Part shown: piece by piece, positions 50,742-61,500 of the stretch
How the letters are laid out: every line of letters starts with the position of its first letter
Position numbering within the stretch: the stretch's first letter is position 1
Assembly (NCBI RefSeq): GCF_000813145.1
Contig: NZ_BAZF01000015.1
Span: 1-64,000 of the forward strand
Direction: 5' to 3'
From: Geobacter sp. OR-1
Lineage (GTDB): Bacteria; Desulfobacterota; Desulfuromonadia; Geobacterales; DSM-12255
DNA: 64,000 nt
Program-made: the position numbers and the translations under genes
Notes under the pieces: generated by a model
The model's input: only the letters and a program-made list of their open reading frames with translations
What the model was told of the DNA's origin: nothing
Databases searched by the model: none

Positions 50742-51908
50742 TTATGCTTCGCCTGCAAGAAGCGATGTATGTCTACGATTACAATCCATAAGCCACTGTG
50801 CAGTTTTCTCCACCATCTTTTCTGAGGTAAACTCGGCCTGAAATCGCTCACGTGCCTGTATCGCCATATTTCTCCTTAATTTTTCATCGGACAGCAATGT
50901 CAAGACACCGTTGGCTAACGCCTGCGGATCGGCAAATGGAACAAGAATGCCGTGAACCATGTCCTCGATAGCCTCAGGATTCCCTCCAACCCGTGTTGCA
51001 ACAATGGGCAATCCGGCCCGCATCGCCTCCAGGAGGGCAATTGAAAAATATTCGGCAAAGGAAGACATTACGAACAAATCCAGGGCGGTAAGGCATAAAG
51101 CAATATCTGATCGATATCCGGCAAAAGTTATATAACCATTAATCCCAAGTGATTGTGCCAATGTTAAGAGCTGGTTCTTTAATGGGCCATCACCCCAGAT
51201 AACAAATCTAACATCCTGTCTGATCTCGACTATCAAAGCAATTGTATGAAGAAACCATTGCAGCCCTTTTTGAGACGCCAGACGACAAGCCGTCCCGACA
51301 AGAAAACAACCATCTGGCACTCCAAGAGACTTACGTATCTCTTCACGTTTTTCAGGGAGATACTCGATATCAGGGATGCCATTGTATATAACACTGATAT
51401 TCTGTTCGTCGACACCTTTAGAAACCAGTATTTCTTTGGAAAACCGGGACACGGTAACAACATCCTTGACAACATAACGAAAGAGGATCTTTTGCAGAGC
51501 GTCAAATAAAGGTTTTCTCAATTTCTGAGCCGGTGTGCTGGGGAAATAGTCTCCATGCCAAGAGGATACTATTGGAATATCAAACCCAACTCCTGAAAGA
51601 GCCGCAACAAAGACTCCGTTGAAACCATGAGCAAGAATCAGGTCTGGTTTCTCTTTCAAAAGTATTTTTCGCAATGTCAGTATACATGACAGATCAAGTC
51701 TCGAAACTATTGGCAAGAGGACAATGTTCATTTTATCAATACTGGTATGATCAAGTTGCCATTTCTGCGCATGCAAACAATAACTTTTCAAACTAATCGG
51801 GGCATAGTTAGATACATTCTCAATTTCACTTGCATAAACAGCTACGCCACCAGGGATAAAGCCCCAGTGAATGCTGATTATTCTGTTTTGTTTCGTATTA
51901 TTAAGCAC
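50742..51908 (-). CDS. Glycosyltransferase family 4
   Basis: A 388-residue GT-B enzyme: GGVAVYASEIENVSNYAPIS, LILAHGFNGVFVAALSGVG, VVTVSRFSKEILVSKGVDEQ, then VGTACRLASQKGLQWFLHTI and the EX7E motif FAEYFSIALLEAMRAGLPIV. It is the second GT4 of the operon, distinct in sequence from its neighbours, so it presumably adds a different sugar or linkage. No ribosome-binding site beyond a weak purine tract is visible. Confidence 0.9.
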   Translation of the reverse strand: MLNNTKQNRIISIHWGFIPGGVAVYASEIENVSNYAPISLKSYCLHAQKWQLDHTSIDKMNIVLLPIVSRLDLSCILTLRKILLKEKPDLILAHGFNGVFVAALSGVGFDIPIVSSWHGDYFPSTPAQKLRKPLFDALQKILFRYVVKDVVTVSRFSKEILVSKGVDEQNISVIYNGIPDIEYLPEKREEIRKSLGVPDGCFLVGTACRLASQKGLQWFLHTIALIVEIRQDVRFVIWGDGPLKNQLLTLAQSLGINGYITFAGYRSDIALCLTALDLFVMSSFAEYFSIALLEAMRAGLPIVATRVGGNPEAIEDMVHGILVPFADPQALANGVLTLLSDEKLRRNMAIQARERFQAEFTSEKMVEKTAQWLMDCNRRHTSLLAGEA

Positions 51909-51977
51909 TTTATTAAATTACACCTTAATGGCATTATAAAACAGGACCAAAGTCTGTGTTTGTTTCACCATAACAGC

Positions 51978-53255
51978 TCAATGTTTTTCGTAATTACATG
52001 ACCTAATATCTCTTGACTCGCCCCAGAACCATCTCATTAACAATAGGAAGATAATTAAATCACTGGTAATGAACATTATCCCACTGCCGACCAATCCAAA
52101 TTGCGGAATCAGCAAGCAGGCCAAACTAAGTGATACAACCAATTCAATAATGGACATCCGAACAAATTTAAGAACTTTTCCCGCACCAATAATTGCTGCG
52201 GATAGAATAGAAACCCACATAACGTTCAGAGAACATGCAATACCCAAAAATGGGAAAAGCTCCAGTGCAGATGCATATCTTTCACCAAAAAATTTGGCAA
52301 CAATAAGGGGTAATATAAATACACAACCAGCTCCGATCAATATTCCCAGGAGAGCCACACCGCCAAGCAAGACTTTTACTTCATGCCTCCAGAGCATTTG
52401 GTCATTACTATAAAGCCTTGCCATCCGGGGTTGTATGGTGATATTCAAGGCACTCGGAATAAAGTTTATCACTTGATAAAATTGCATTCCAACACTGTAT
52501 TGAGCCACTAGCGCTGAACCACCAAGCACACCTACCAATGCAACCCTTGCCTGAGCACTCATACTACCGACTATTCCACTAAGAGCGTAAGGAGTCGATC
52601 TTTTTAAAATATTTACTACTGTATTATTGGCTTCAGGAAACTCGGCAATAATTGATCGTATCTTGTAATTAGTTCGCCGCCCAACTATTAGCAGTGCCAG
52701 AAGGTTCGCAATGAGCATAACCAACAAAAGTTCCAGCAGATTGAAGTCAACCAGGAACAAGCTGGAACAGAACAATAATTTAATTATTGCTCTAGTGGGC
52801 AAGACAATACCTTCAGTCAAATTGTCATCATTAGCCCTCAAAATCATAAAGTAACTGATTGTTTGCGCATCTGTCATTGCTGTAATCAAGAGTGCCAGGA
52901 AAATATTCACTGAATAGTGTGACAATCCGAATAAAATCAAACCGCTGGCAACACCAAGCATTATGCCCAAAATTGCTTTGGCTTTTCTTGAGATTTTGAG
53001 ATAAGAACCGGACTGTTCAGGATAAAGACTACACTCCCTGAAAACCAGTTCGTTTACCCCCCAGTTAGAGGTCATAACTACCAAAGCAGAAACACTTTGA
53101 AGAAAGACATATTCTCCCACCTGCTGAATGGAATAATGTCGGGCAATAATCCAGAAAATGCCAAAACCGCATATTGCCGAGGATATCTTTGCGAAAAAGA
53201 CCCAAGATGATCGGCAGAGGAGCGATAATGTGCGACCGGAAAGTTTAAATGTCAT
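51978..53255 (-). CDS. Wzx-type polysaccharide flippase
   Basis: A 425-residue polytopic protein with about 12-14 membrane segments, such as SSAICGFGIFWIIARHYSIQ, SGIVGSMSAQARVALVGVLG and GAGCVFILPLIVAKFFGERY, the MOP-superfamily pattern of O-antigen flippases. It would turn the lipid-linked repeat unit to the periplasmic face. The start at 53255 is uncertain: ATG 53291/53288 has AGGA upstream but would overlap the previous gene by more. Distance to the next gene (51908) is 69 bp. Confidence 0.86.
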   Translation of the reverse strand: MTFKLSGRTLSLLCRSSWVFFAKISSAICGFGIFWIIARHYSIQQVGEYVFLQSVSALVVMTSNWGVNELVFRECSLYPEQSGSYLKISRKAKAILGIMLGVASGLILFGLSHYSVNIFLALLITAMTDAQTISYFMILRANDDNLTEGIVLPTRAIIKLLFCSSLFLVDFNLLELLLVMLIANLLALLIVGRRTNYKIRSIIAEFPEANNTVVNILKRSTPYALSGIVGSMSAQARVALVGVLGGSALVAQYSVGMQFYQVINFIPSALNITIQPRMARLYSNDQMLWRHEVKVLLGGVALLGILIGAGCVFILPLIVAKFFGERYASALELFPFLGIACSLNVMWVSILSAAIIGAGKVLKFVRMSIIELVVSLSLACLLIPQFGLVGSGIMFITSDLIIFLLLMRWFWGESRDIRSCNYEKH

Positions 53256-54381
53256 CGATTCTTGAGATCGATCCTGCCGAAAGGTCATCATAGATCCTGA
53301 GCACGCGGTTCATAATTGAGCTTTCCGAGATATCGTCCAAGTTAATTGTCCTATTGTACATGCCACTGGAAACCAAAACACTCGCTTTTTGAATGCCTTC
53401 TGCAACGCTTTCGACAGTATGTTGGCAAATAAAACCATAGGATTTATTATCAAGCCATTCATGCACGTCGCCAACGTCAGTCGTCACAATCGGACGTTGG
53501 GCGAAAATTGCCTCTTTTACGATTGTCGGAGATGCTTCAACGTGACTGGTTAACAAAACAATCCCATGTTGCTGAAGAAGACTCGGAACTTGTATATTGG
53601 GGATACGGCCAAGAAATGTTATCCGATCAGCAAGGCCGAGATTTTGCGATTGTACAAATAACTTATTCCGTTCGTCTCCATCACCGGCAATAGTGAGAGT
53701 ATAATTATGACCGGTGCTGACAAGTTCAAACAGAGCATCGATAGCCAGCTTTATGTTCTTTTCAGCAGAAAGCCTTGAAACAATAACCAGCTTATAAGCC
53801 AAATTCGGATCAGGTGGCATTGATTCTGAGAAGTTTTTTGTATTCAATACTGCAGGGATAATACTAACTCGATTGTAATTATTAAGCAGGATCTGTTCTT
53901 TGAGAGATTCAGCAGTTCGTCTCGAAACAACAATCAAACGGTCAGCTTTATTAACAGCCTTTCGTTCCAGCAACATCATTATCCTCCTGATCGGGGAAGA
54001 CAACACTCCAAGTTTGTTCTTAAGAAATATACCTGTTATCCCGTGGTAGGTAATTATTACTTTTCCATTTTTTGGGATCAGAATATATTTTGGCCAAGCA
54101 GCGTAATTTCTATGAAAATGAAAGACATCATGTTCTGATATTGCATTCTTATTAACAAAGAACCAAAACCACAATCCGATATAATATCTGAAGAAATTAG
54201 TCCCTTTCGATATATATTCAACATCAGAATGGACCGGTTCATTTGTTTGAGCAATGCGTGTCGCAATAAATTTGAAATTTAAATGGCTGTTTTTTGATGC
54301 CCGATGAATACATCTGAAATGTTCTGCGCCCCCTCCTTGATCATCAGCATAAGGATCATTATTATAAAATATATAAATCAT
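53245..54381 (-). CDS. Glycosyltransferase family 4
   Basis: A 378-residue GT-B enzyme: GGGAEHFRCIHRASKNSHLN, KVIITYHGITGIFLKNKLGV, RLIVVSRRTAESLKEQI, LVIVSRLSAEKNIKLAIDAL and the EX7E-type VEASPTIVKEAIFAQRPIVT. ATG 54381 has AGGA 8 nt upstream. Third GT4 of the cluster; donor sugar unknown. Its end overlaps the flippase start. Confidence 0.9.
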   Translation of the reverse strand: MIYIFYNNDPYADDQGGGAEHFRCIHRASKNSHLNFKFIATRIAQTNEPVHSDVEYISKGTNFFRYYIGLWFWFFVNKNAISEHDVFHFHRNYAAWPKYILIPKNGKVIITYHGITGIFLKNKLGVLSSPIRRIMMLLERKAVNKADRLIVVSRRTAESLKEQILLNNYNRVSIIPAVLNTKNFSESMPPDPNLAYKLVIVSRLSAEKNIKLAIDALFELVSTGHNYTLTIAGDGDERNKLFVQSQNLGLADRITFLGRIPNIQVPSLLQQHGIVLLTSHVEASPTIVKEAIFAQRPIVTTDVGDVHEWLDNKSYGFICQHTVESVAEGIQKASVLVSSGMYNRTINLDDISESSIMNRVLRIYDDLSAGSISRIDDI

Positions 54382-54470
54382 GGTCATTTTCCTGCAATGG
54401 CAAAAGTATGTTCAATCATGGAAGCTTAATGCAAAACGTAAAATATTTATCTGGAATTTTTTATTGAAAT

Positions 54471-55076
54471 TCACTTTCTCAGTTCGAAAAAGAGTGTTCC
54501 GTTGATAAATGGCAATTTTATCAACTGCTCCCCACAAAAAGGCGCCAGCATCCCGATCCCCCCCAAAATAATATTTACCGGATAGCGAATCAAGCGAAGA
54601 CGCGGCCAAGCCAACGTCAATCGTAAATATGGGATAGACCGAGTAAACCTTGAACTCGTATAGTGCACGTTACTTAACCCGGTAAAATAGTTCATCGTGC
54701 GCAAAGTAATAAAACGGCAGTGCGTGGGGTCATCGTACATATCAATACTGAATGCGTGCGGAACACAGAACCGAAACACGCCATTTGGTTTCAGAATTCG
54801 GCTGATTTCACATAGTAACTGGTCAAGGTCATGCACATGTTCCAATACATAACGGCTGATAACCATATCGAACGTGTTATCAGCAAATGGTAGAGGTGCC
54901 CCTGGCGAAACCACATAGTCCGCATCAGCACTGCTGACGATATCAACACCTATATGCCCAGGCTTCTTGCGGTTGCCACAGCCGTAATTCATTACCTTGG
55001 CACTGGGAGATTCATAATCGAAATATACTTCGTCTGGATTTATCAATAGCCCTAAAGATCTTTGAATATTGATCAT
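54471..55076 (-). CDS. SAM-dependent methyltransferase
   Basis: A 201-residue class I methyltransferase. Motif I is VMNYGCGNRKKPGHIGVDIV, motif II the DADYVVSPGAPLPFADNTFD region, and motif III MVISRYVLEHVHDLDQLLCE with ISRILKPNGVFRF as the post-motif strand. It probably methylates a sugar or its lipid-linked acceptor in the EPS pathway. It stands 80 bp after the polymerase gene; no ribosome-binding site is strong. Confidence 0.84.
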   Translation of the reverse strand: MINIQRSLGLLINPDEVYFDYESPSAKVMNYGCGNRKKPGHIGVDIVSSADADYVVSPGAPLPFADNTFDMVISRYVLEHVHDLDQLLCEISRILKPNGVFRFCVPHAFSIDMYDDPTHCRFITLRTMNYFTGLSNVHYTSSRFTRSIPYLRLTLAWPRLRLIRYPVNIILGGIGMLAPFCGEQLIKLPFINGTLFFELRK

Positions 55077-55156
55077 ATACTCATTCCGATATGCATAAGT
55101 ATCTTAATAAGAGAAGCAAGTATTGCTGCGCATTTGTTTAGATCTATAGTTCCGGG

Positions 55157-56533
55157 TTAATTGGTTGGATATTGAACAAGGTCTGTCTTTTCCGTTGCGC
55201 ATTTCATTGTATCAACAGAATAAACATATACAATAATTGAAGTGAATAATATAAGTGAGTATGAATTAACCGTGATATCAGATCCAGTTATTGTGCGTAA
55301 AAATTGAATTATTAGAATAGATCCGATTTGTAAATTAAATGTATAGCGGTCAAAATCTTCGTTTTTAGACCATCTATTTATTACAAATAGACATCTGTTT
55401 AAAGTTGAAGCAAGCATGGCAAACCATATTGAAAAACCTATCATTCCACAGTCTATCAGTACATTAATATATGAATTATGAGCTGCAATTCCAATAAAAT
55501 TTGATGAATAAAAACCATGGCCGATTCCTGGTGCTTTTAAAAAAGACTCCCACCCGATTGACCAAGCATCGGTACGTCCGCTCATAGAGGCAAGACTCTT
55601 TTCAGTGGCTCCTCTGCGAAGATATGCTTCGACGGTACCAAAACCGTCCCCTAAATTTCCTGTAATTGCGTAGTTTGCGTAACCGAGAAGTATTGCGAAA
55701 AATATCATAAAGAGAAGATATCTCAGCTTTGGCATATAAACTGACAACATGACAAATGATAACAAAAGCCCTATTATTGCGGTTCTACCTTGGGCAAGTA
55801 ACAATACCGACATTGCCAGAATAATTTTACTTATAACATAGGTCTTTGAAGAGAACTTATAGTTATTACTGCCATATTGACATAATGCCGTGATCGCTAC
55901 GATTGCAGCAATATATGATAAAGAATTCGAGTTAAGATGTGGGAAGCCTTCTAACAGAAACCCGAAAAGACCGGGATTAGGTTTACGCGTTATGTGCGGG
56001 ACTAATACTCCTCCGAGTGCAGACAACAATAATAGTATGCTGAAGTAGAAACAGGATATTTCGACAAGAAATTCTGAGTGGTTTTGCTTACGAAGAATAT
56101 TAACAGCTACAACACCCAACAATGCCAGGATAACAATTGAAATCGCCTTAAATACTGAAAGATAAACAGCCGGTGATACCGGAGAGGTCAAAACTCCGTA
56201 TATTCCATACAGTATGAGGAAGAGAAGAGGCCCTCGCAAATTTTTAACCCACGCATTATTAATTGATAAAACAATAAATGCAATCCCACCGATTACTACT
56301 GACATTACCTGCAGTAATGCCGACCGGTCCATAATACCCAAAGCGACACGAGGTTCATCCCTGCCGAACCATAACCCGAGCCCTATTAACCAAATAAACC
56401 AAACTAAGCCAAGAAACTTAGCTGAACCTCTAATGCTCTGAAGATATTTTATAAAATTGCCCACGTTCAATAAAAGACTAATTGCAAAAAATGATGCCCC
56501 TATAATCAATATTGCGTTGGCAATTTGTCCCAT
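55157..56533 (-). CDS. O-antigen-ligase/polymerase family protein (Wzy-like)
   Basis: A 458-residue polytopic protein with about 11-12 membrane helices. The Wzy_C signature loop is visible: MSGRTDAWSIGWESFLKAPG then GHGFYSSN and AHNSYINVLIDCGMIGFSIW, where the conserved Arg and His bind lipid-linked oligosaccharide. It would polymerise repeat units on the periplasmic face. It is AT-rich and has no neighbour in the same pathway on the plus strand. Confidence 0.87.
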   Translation of the reverse strand: MGQIANAILIIGASFFAISLLLNVGNFIKYLQSIRGSAKFLGLVWFIWLIGLGLWFGRDEPRVALGIMDRSALLQVMSVVIGGIAFIVLSINNAWVKNLRGPLLFLILYGIYGVLTSPVSPAVYLSVFKAISIVILALLGVVAVNILRKQNHSEFLVEISCFYFSILLLLSALGGVLVPHITRKPNPGLFGFLLEGFPHLNSNSLSYIAAIVAITALCQYGSNNYKFSSKTYVISKIILAMSVLLLAQGRTAIIGLLLSFVMLSVYMPKLRYLLFMIFFAILLGYANYAITGNLGDGFGTVEAYLRRGATEKSLASMSGRTDAWSIGWESFLKAPGIGHGFYSSNFIGIAAHNSYINVLIDCGMIGFSIWFAMLASTLNRCLFVINRWSKNEDFDRYTFNLQIGSILIIQFLRTITGSDITVNSYSLILFTSIIVYVYSVDTMKCATEKTDLVQYPTN

Positions 56534-56586
56534 AAATTCTATTTACTCTCCATCGCACAAAATCAAAACTGAAACGTTCTTACACA

Positions 56587-58086
56587 TTATTTTGCTGTAT
56601 ATTTCAATGCGCGGTTAAATGAATCGTCAGGCGAGTAATCTGATGGGCGCCACATATAATCAGAAGTTGTATACCACGAGACATGGGCGCCATCTTCGTT
56701 AGGCTGGTCAACAGGCAGGAAAAAAAACCCGGATGTAAAACGAAATAAGTTTTCATCACCACCTTTAAATGGAGCAACTATTTTCGGTATAGGTGTTTGA
56801 CCGGCAGCTTTAGGATAATACTTTCCAGGATAATAATTTGACCAAACGATTATTTTTCTGTCACCCGATACATGCGAGAAATCTTGGGCTTCCTTGCTGT
56901 CTGCAACTGGATCTCTATATGTCCTTCCACTCCAAACGAATTCTATTTCTTTCGGCAGCATTGAAACAGATTTCAGGTAAGCTTTCCCGCCTTCTGTTAG
57001 ATTATGAACTCCCGAATATTCTGTTGGAATAATTCTAAACACAATGTCTGGAGCCACCTTTTTCAGTTTAGAGTATACTCGTGAAATAAAATGATAATGC
57101 GCCTCACCCAAATGTTTAAACATTGCTTTATCTTGGTCATATAAAAAATACGAATCAGGCGGAATATCATCAAATGCCAAATATAAATTCCTAAATCCAA
57201 TTGAATATAAGGTGAGAAGATTCCTCGTAACCCCTTCAACGTCTTGTTGAGATGAATACATAACCCCGCCCTTCTCACGTCCGGGGAAAGGAAACTGTCG
57301 ATAAGGCCTCAGACCAACAGATGGCGTTATAAAGTTTTTTGAACAATCTTCAAAAAATGCCTTTAAATTTTTCTTGTCTGAATCATTAAAGGGCAACGTA
57401 CTTCTTTTTCGAGCATCATCCCAGCCAGCCAACCATACAAAATTGAATTTGAGTTGTTGGGCTCTTTCCCGATATGGCCAACCCGTATAAATTGTTTTGC
57501 GATCATGAATGACTGGCGGGCCATTAAACCATCTTTTAAAATCTCCGAAAACAATCCCCCTTGTTTCATACAAGGGACGGTCAACAATGGTCGCTGCCCG
57601 AAAATAAAATTCATTCCCGTTAGTGACATGAAGCTGTTTGAGTGACTGAAGCGCGTAATATCTGCCAACTTCCGTATTTGCAACCATAAGAATTATAATT
57701 TTATTTTTGACTTCCCCTGCATAAAGCAAATAACCTTGACTGCCTAACTGACTCCAATCACGGTTAAGATTCAGCATGTTAATATATCGTTCAATTTTGC
57801 TGTCAGTTGGGGAGCCAAGCATTATCAGAGTTTTTGTTGCGGAGGCATTTGACTTTAGGTCGTATTGAAGAATTTCTTCGGAAGTCATGCCTTGAATCAA
57901 TTCCAGTAATCTTTTTTTCGTAGTCGCGTCTATACCCTTTTGCGTTAAGATCGTCACTCGGCCCAGTGGACCTAAATTGGCCCCGTATCGAGCTTGCCAT
58001 GGTTTTGGAATGACTTCTCCCGCAGCAAGTAAATAAGACCCGAACAAAATACAACAAACCTCAATAAAAACTAGAAACGTTTTCAC
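56587..58086 (-). CDS. Secreted glycosidase of the GH84 (O-GlcNAcase/hyaluronidase-like) group
   Basis: A 499-residue exported protein: signal peptide (MKTFLVFIEVCCILFGSYLL), a GH20b-like N-terminal domain, then a TIM-barrel core with ETRGIVFGDFKRWFNGPPVI, the acidic pair LYLAFDDIPPDS (DD as in GH84 catalytic residues), EIEFVWSGRTYRDPV and IIVWSNYYPGKYYPKAAGQT. GH84 enzymes cleave beta-linked N-acetylhexosaminides. As first gene of the minus-strand EPS operon it may trim or release the polymer. GTG 58086 has AGGGGG upstream. Promoter at 58224-58252. Catalytic pair present; assignment by pattern only. Confidence 0.72.
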   Translation of the reverse strand: MKTFLVFIEVCCILFGSYLLAAGEVIPKPWQARYGANLGPLGRVTILTQKGIDATTKKRLLELIQGMTSEEILQYDLKSNASATKTLIMLGSPTDSKIERYINMLNLNRDWSQLGSQGYLLYAGEVKNKIIILMVANTEVGRYYALQSLKQLHVTNGNEFYFRAATIVDRPLYETRGIVFGDFKRWFNGPPVIHDRKTIYTGWPYRERAQQLKFNFVWLAGWDDARKRSTLPFNDSDKKNLKAFFEDCSKNFITPSVGLRPYRQFPFPGREKGGVMYSSQQDVEGVTRNLLTLYSIGFRNLYLAFDDIPPDSYFLYDQDKAMFKHLGEAHYHFISRVYSKLKKVAPDIVFRIIPTEYSGVHNLTEGGKAYLKSVSMLPKEIEFVWSGRTYRDPVADSKEAQDFSHVSGDRKIIVWSNYYPGKYYPKAAGQTPIPKIVAPFKGGDENLFRFTSGFFFLPVDQPNEDGAHVSWYTTSDYMWRPSDYSPDDSFNRALKYTAK

Positions 58087-58223
58087 AACAAAAGCCCCCT
58101 ACCGAAACCCTACATATTTCCAAGATCCCTGTGAGCGGCCTCCTCCAGCAGAAACCTCGTCCTTTTAAACTGGTGATTCCAGTTCCACAACCTGAGGCGT
58201 TCGACAGATTTTTTAAAAAATTT

Positions 58224-58252
58224 ATTATGAAACTTTCGTAAATTACTTGCAA
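58224..58252 (-). promoter_or_regulatory. Promoter of the minus-strand EPS operon
   Basis: On the minus strand TTGCAA (58252-58247), 17-bp spacer, CATAAT (58229-58224), about 138 bp upstream of the GH84-like gene. The -35 is weak, the -10 good. Confidence 0.45.
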
Positions 58253-58453
58253 CGTTGATTTAGCCGTAACCGGTTTCACTCTACCTTACATGAGAAATTG
58301 CTAGTCGAGTTGCCAACATACTCTGAAAGCAGATCCAAGTCACTGCCGTTCTTTCATTTCCGGTCTTCGATCACCAGAATTGTCCCTTCTTGCGGCCGCG
58401 TACCAGTTAAAAGACTTTTATTAACAATTCCACATAATTATATATTCTATTGT

Positions 58454-58470
58454 TTGGCACCGTACTTGTA
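58454..58470 (+). promoter_or_regulatory. Candidate sigma-54 promoter of the giant cytochrome
   Basis: TTGGCACCGTACTTGTA fits the -24 element perfectly (TTGGCAC) but has GT instead of GC at -12, with correct spacing. About 130 bp before the start at 58600. Confidence 0.45.
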
Positions 58471-58599
58471 ATTTCGATATCGGTAACATGTTGATTTTCA
58501 AACATTTTTGTAATCTGCCTCTAATCCCGCGCAATCATTAGATTGGTGCCGGAGGAGGAATGCGCAAGCGATATCCATGCGATACAAGAAGGAGCGAAC

Positions 58600-61500
58600 A
58601 TGGGCGGGCCAAAGAAAGAATGTGCCGCAAACTTCTCTAAATGCTTATTAATTATGACAATTTTGTCAGGATTCATTCTGGCCCCGGTTATATCGCGCGC
58701 CGCTATCCAGTGTTATGACTGTCACGGCAACCGGAGCGAGAGCGACTACCGGCCTATCGACTCCCCTGCCAATGATCCGGTTCGGAACGCGGTCACCGGG
58801 GCGTTTCCGGGCAGTCACCGGACCCACATAGCCGGTCCGGGAGCTCCGGCAGTCTGCGCTAAATGCCACCCCGGAAGCGAGTCGTACAACACCTCCCACA
58901 GAAACGGCCTCATCAGTCTGTCCGGCAATATCAACAACTCAGCCTCCCCAGCAACTTACAACAATTACAGTTACAGCGGTTACTTTCCCCAGACCCCCAC
59001 CCCCCTGCTCCACAGCTGCACCAATGTGAATTGTCATTTTGAAAAGATCACCCCGGTATGGGGGAGCCCCGCTTACGTTGCCACCAGCGACTGCAACGGT
59101 TGTCATGAGTTCCCGCCGGCTGACGGCAGTCATCCAGCAGCATCGGGCTCCGGCACTAAACACCGTGATTATTACGGGGTTGCGACATCCTGCTCGAAGT
59201 GCCACCTCGACCATCTGGCATCGGCAGCACCATTTGCCCATGCCACCAGCGCCGGGAAACGCGGACTGTCGGTCCAATTTGCCGCGCCGCCGAACAACGG
59301 GGGGAATTATTCCGGGGACGTGAGTTACGCGACCTATCTCAAAAAGCTCCCTAGCGAGCGAAACGGCAGCTGCGCCAACCTTTACTGTCATAGCAACGGC
59401 AACAACGGTCCTCCGATAGTGGTACCGACATGGGGGGGCACTCTTCAGGGAGACTGCACAGGATGTCACGCCGGCGGTGGTGCGGAGACCACTCTCGGCG
59501 GCCGTCACGGCAGGCATACGGATACAGCACGGTACAACTTCAAATGCGAGCGGTGTCACAAGAATACGGTGGATACCGCCAATACCGTCGTCAACAGGGA
59601 ACTGCACGTCAACAATGTCAAGGATGTCGCCTTCAAGGAAGGTGGCAGTTACGGTGCCGATAAATCCTGCAACGGCACGTATTGTCACAGCGATGCCCGC
59701 AACGGTTTGCCGCGAATCCCGGTGAAATGGTCGGATACCGGCATAACCATGCAGTGCGATTCCTGCCACAAAGGGACGGCAAATGAGAACACCGCCGCAA
59801 ACTGCGCCTCGACCCAAGGGGTGTGGAGTTCGGCACGGGGGTTCTGCACCCCGCCCCTGACCATGGCCTCCAATGGCCATGACCGCCTGGTCGGATACCG
59901 GTGGATCAGAAAATACCCGTGTTACTATTGCCACAACGCCACGGTCACCCGATTCAACACCGTCACCACCTTTACCAGGCATCTGAACGGCTCAAAGGAC
60001 ATAGTCTTCGATCCCAAATGGAACATCGTCGGCAGACCGAACCCGACCTACGATCCGGCTACCAAGCAATGCAGCGACGTTTACTGCCACAGCGACGGCA
60101 CCACCAATCCCGATGCCGTCCGCAAGTTTGGCTGGAACGAACCCAAGACCAACTGCAATTCATGCCACGGACACCCCCGTGAATCATGTTCCACTGCCGG
60201 CTGCCATGACGGCAGGGTAGACGTCATCGGCAAGGTATGGGTGCTCCCTGCGGCATTCGGCAGCATGAGCAGTTACCACTGGCCGCTGGGGCAAGAATGG
60301 AAGGCCTCTCTGCCGATGTTCCCGAACCTGGGGGCCGGCAATGCCAGGGCCAATTCCCATCCACGCCATACGGAGACCAATTTCACCTGCGACGAGTGCC
60401 ATGCGGCAACCATAATCAACGGTTCCTGCACCTCGTGCCATACAACCGGCGTACCTCCGGGGAGCATGACCGAAGTGGCGCACCTGAACGGCGCAGTGCA
60501 TGTCAACAAGACAAAAGACGTGGTATTCAAACAGGGGGGCTCATACAACCCGGTCTCAAAAATCTGCAGCAACACGGCATGTCACGCCGGCGGTACCGAC
60601 CCGGTCTGGGGTGGGTCGGTCAACAATTCGGTTATCTGCCTCGGCTGCCACGGCACCTCGAATCCCGACCAGGACAGCTATGTTACCTTCAACGGGACCC
60701 GCGCCCGGATAAACCTGTCGCAATGGTATGCAACCGGCCATGGCCGGTACTCCACTTCCGGCCGCTACCCGGTATCAGGGAACCCGGCGGCGAACTTCCC
60801 CGGCAACCCATGCTGGTATTGCCACGACAATACGGTCCTGCACAATGACGAAACCAACCTGTTCCGTCTCAGACGACATTCCCAGTTTTCCAACCGTTTT
60901 GAAAAGGAATGCGTTTACTGCCACATGAGCGGGCTGGACAGCGAGTGTCTCGGCTGCCACAACAACAAGGAGTCCCTGGCCAAGCAACTGAAGGATATCC
61001 CGGCCAACCCTAATGCCGCCTGGCCGGACGGCACCCCGGCAAATCGCCCCGACCATGCCCCGATGGTCTCGGGACAGGTTTCCTGCATAACATCTCAATG
61101 CCACTTTATCGATCCGTCAAACCCGACTCACGACATCAAGCTGCACAATTCCGGAGCCGGACTCTGGTCACAAGACCAGAAGGAAGATGTCCGGAACCAG
61201 TATATAATGATGGGGGTCTGCCTCAAGTGTCATGACGACGACAGCAGCGGCGAGTGCAACTCCTGCCATACCGCGCCTGCGAACAACCCGTTGAAGTATG
61301 CCATCGGGTTCGACCCCGGAACGGGATTCATAAAGCCTAAGAAGGCGCGGGCCTCGTCCGCTCACTTCGGCTACAAGCATTACCGCGAATACAAAGCCAA
61401 CGGCGTGTGGAAGGGGGGCAAGTTCTGCTGGGACTGCCACGACCCCCACGGCGACAGCAATATCTACATGATTCACGACCAGGTGGCCACAGCAACCGAC

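Larger units (their letters stand above)
58087..58599. other. Divergent intergenic region between the EPS operon and the giant cytochrome
   Basis: 513 bp without a gene. It holds the minus-strand promoter (58224-58252) and a candidate plus-strand sigma-54 site (58454-58470). The minus-strand 5' leader contains a small AACTGG-5-CCAGTT hairpin near 58170. I see no c-di-GMP (GEMM) riboswitch sequence. Confidence 0.6.

Noticed and set aside
58440-58600. c-di-GMP (GEMM) riboswitch ahead of the cytochrome
   Set aside because: Such riboswitches are common before Geobacter cytochromes, but the conserved core sequences are not present here.
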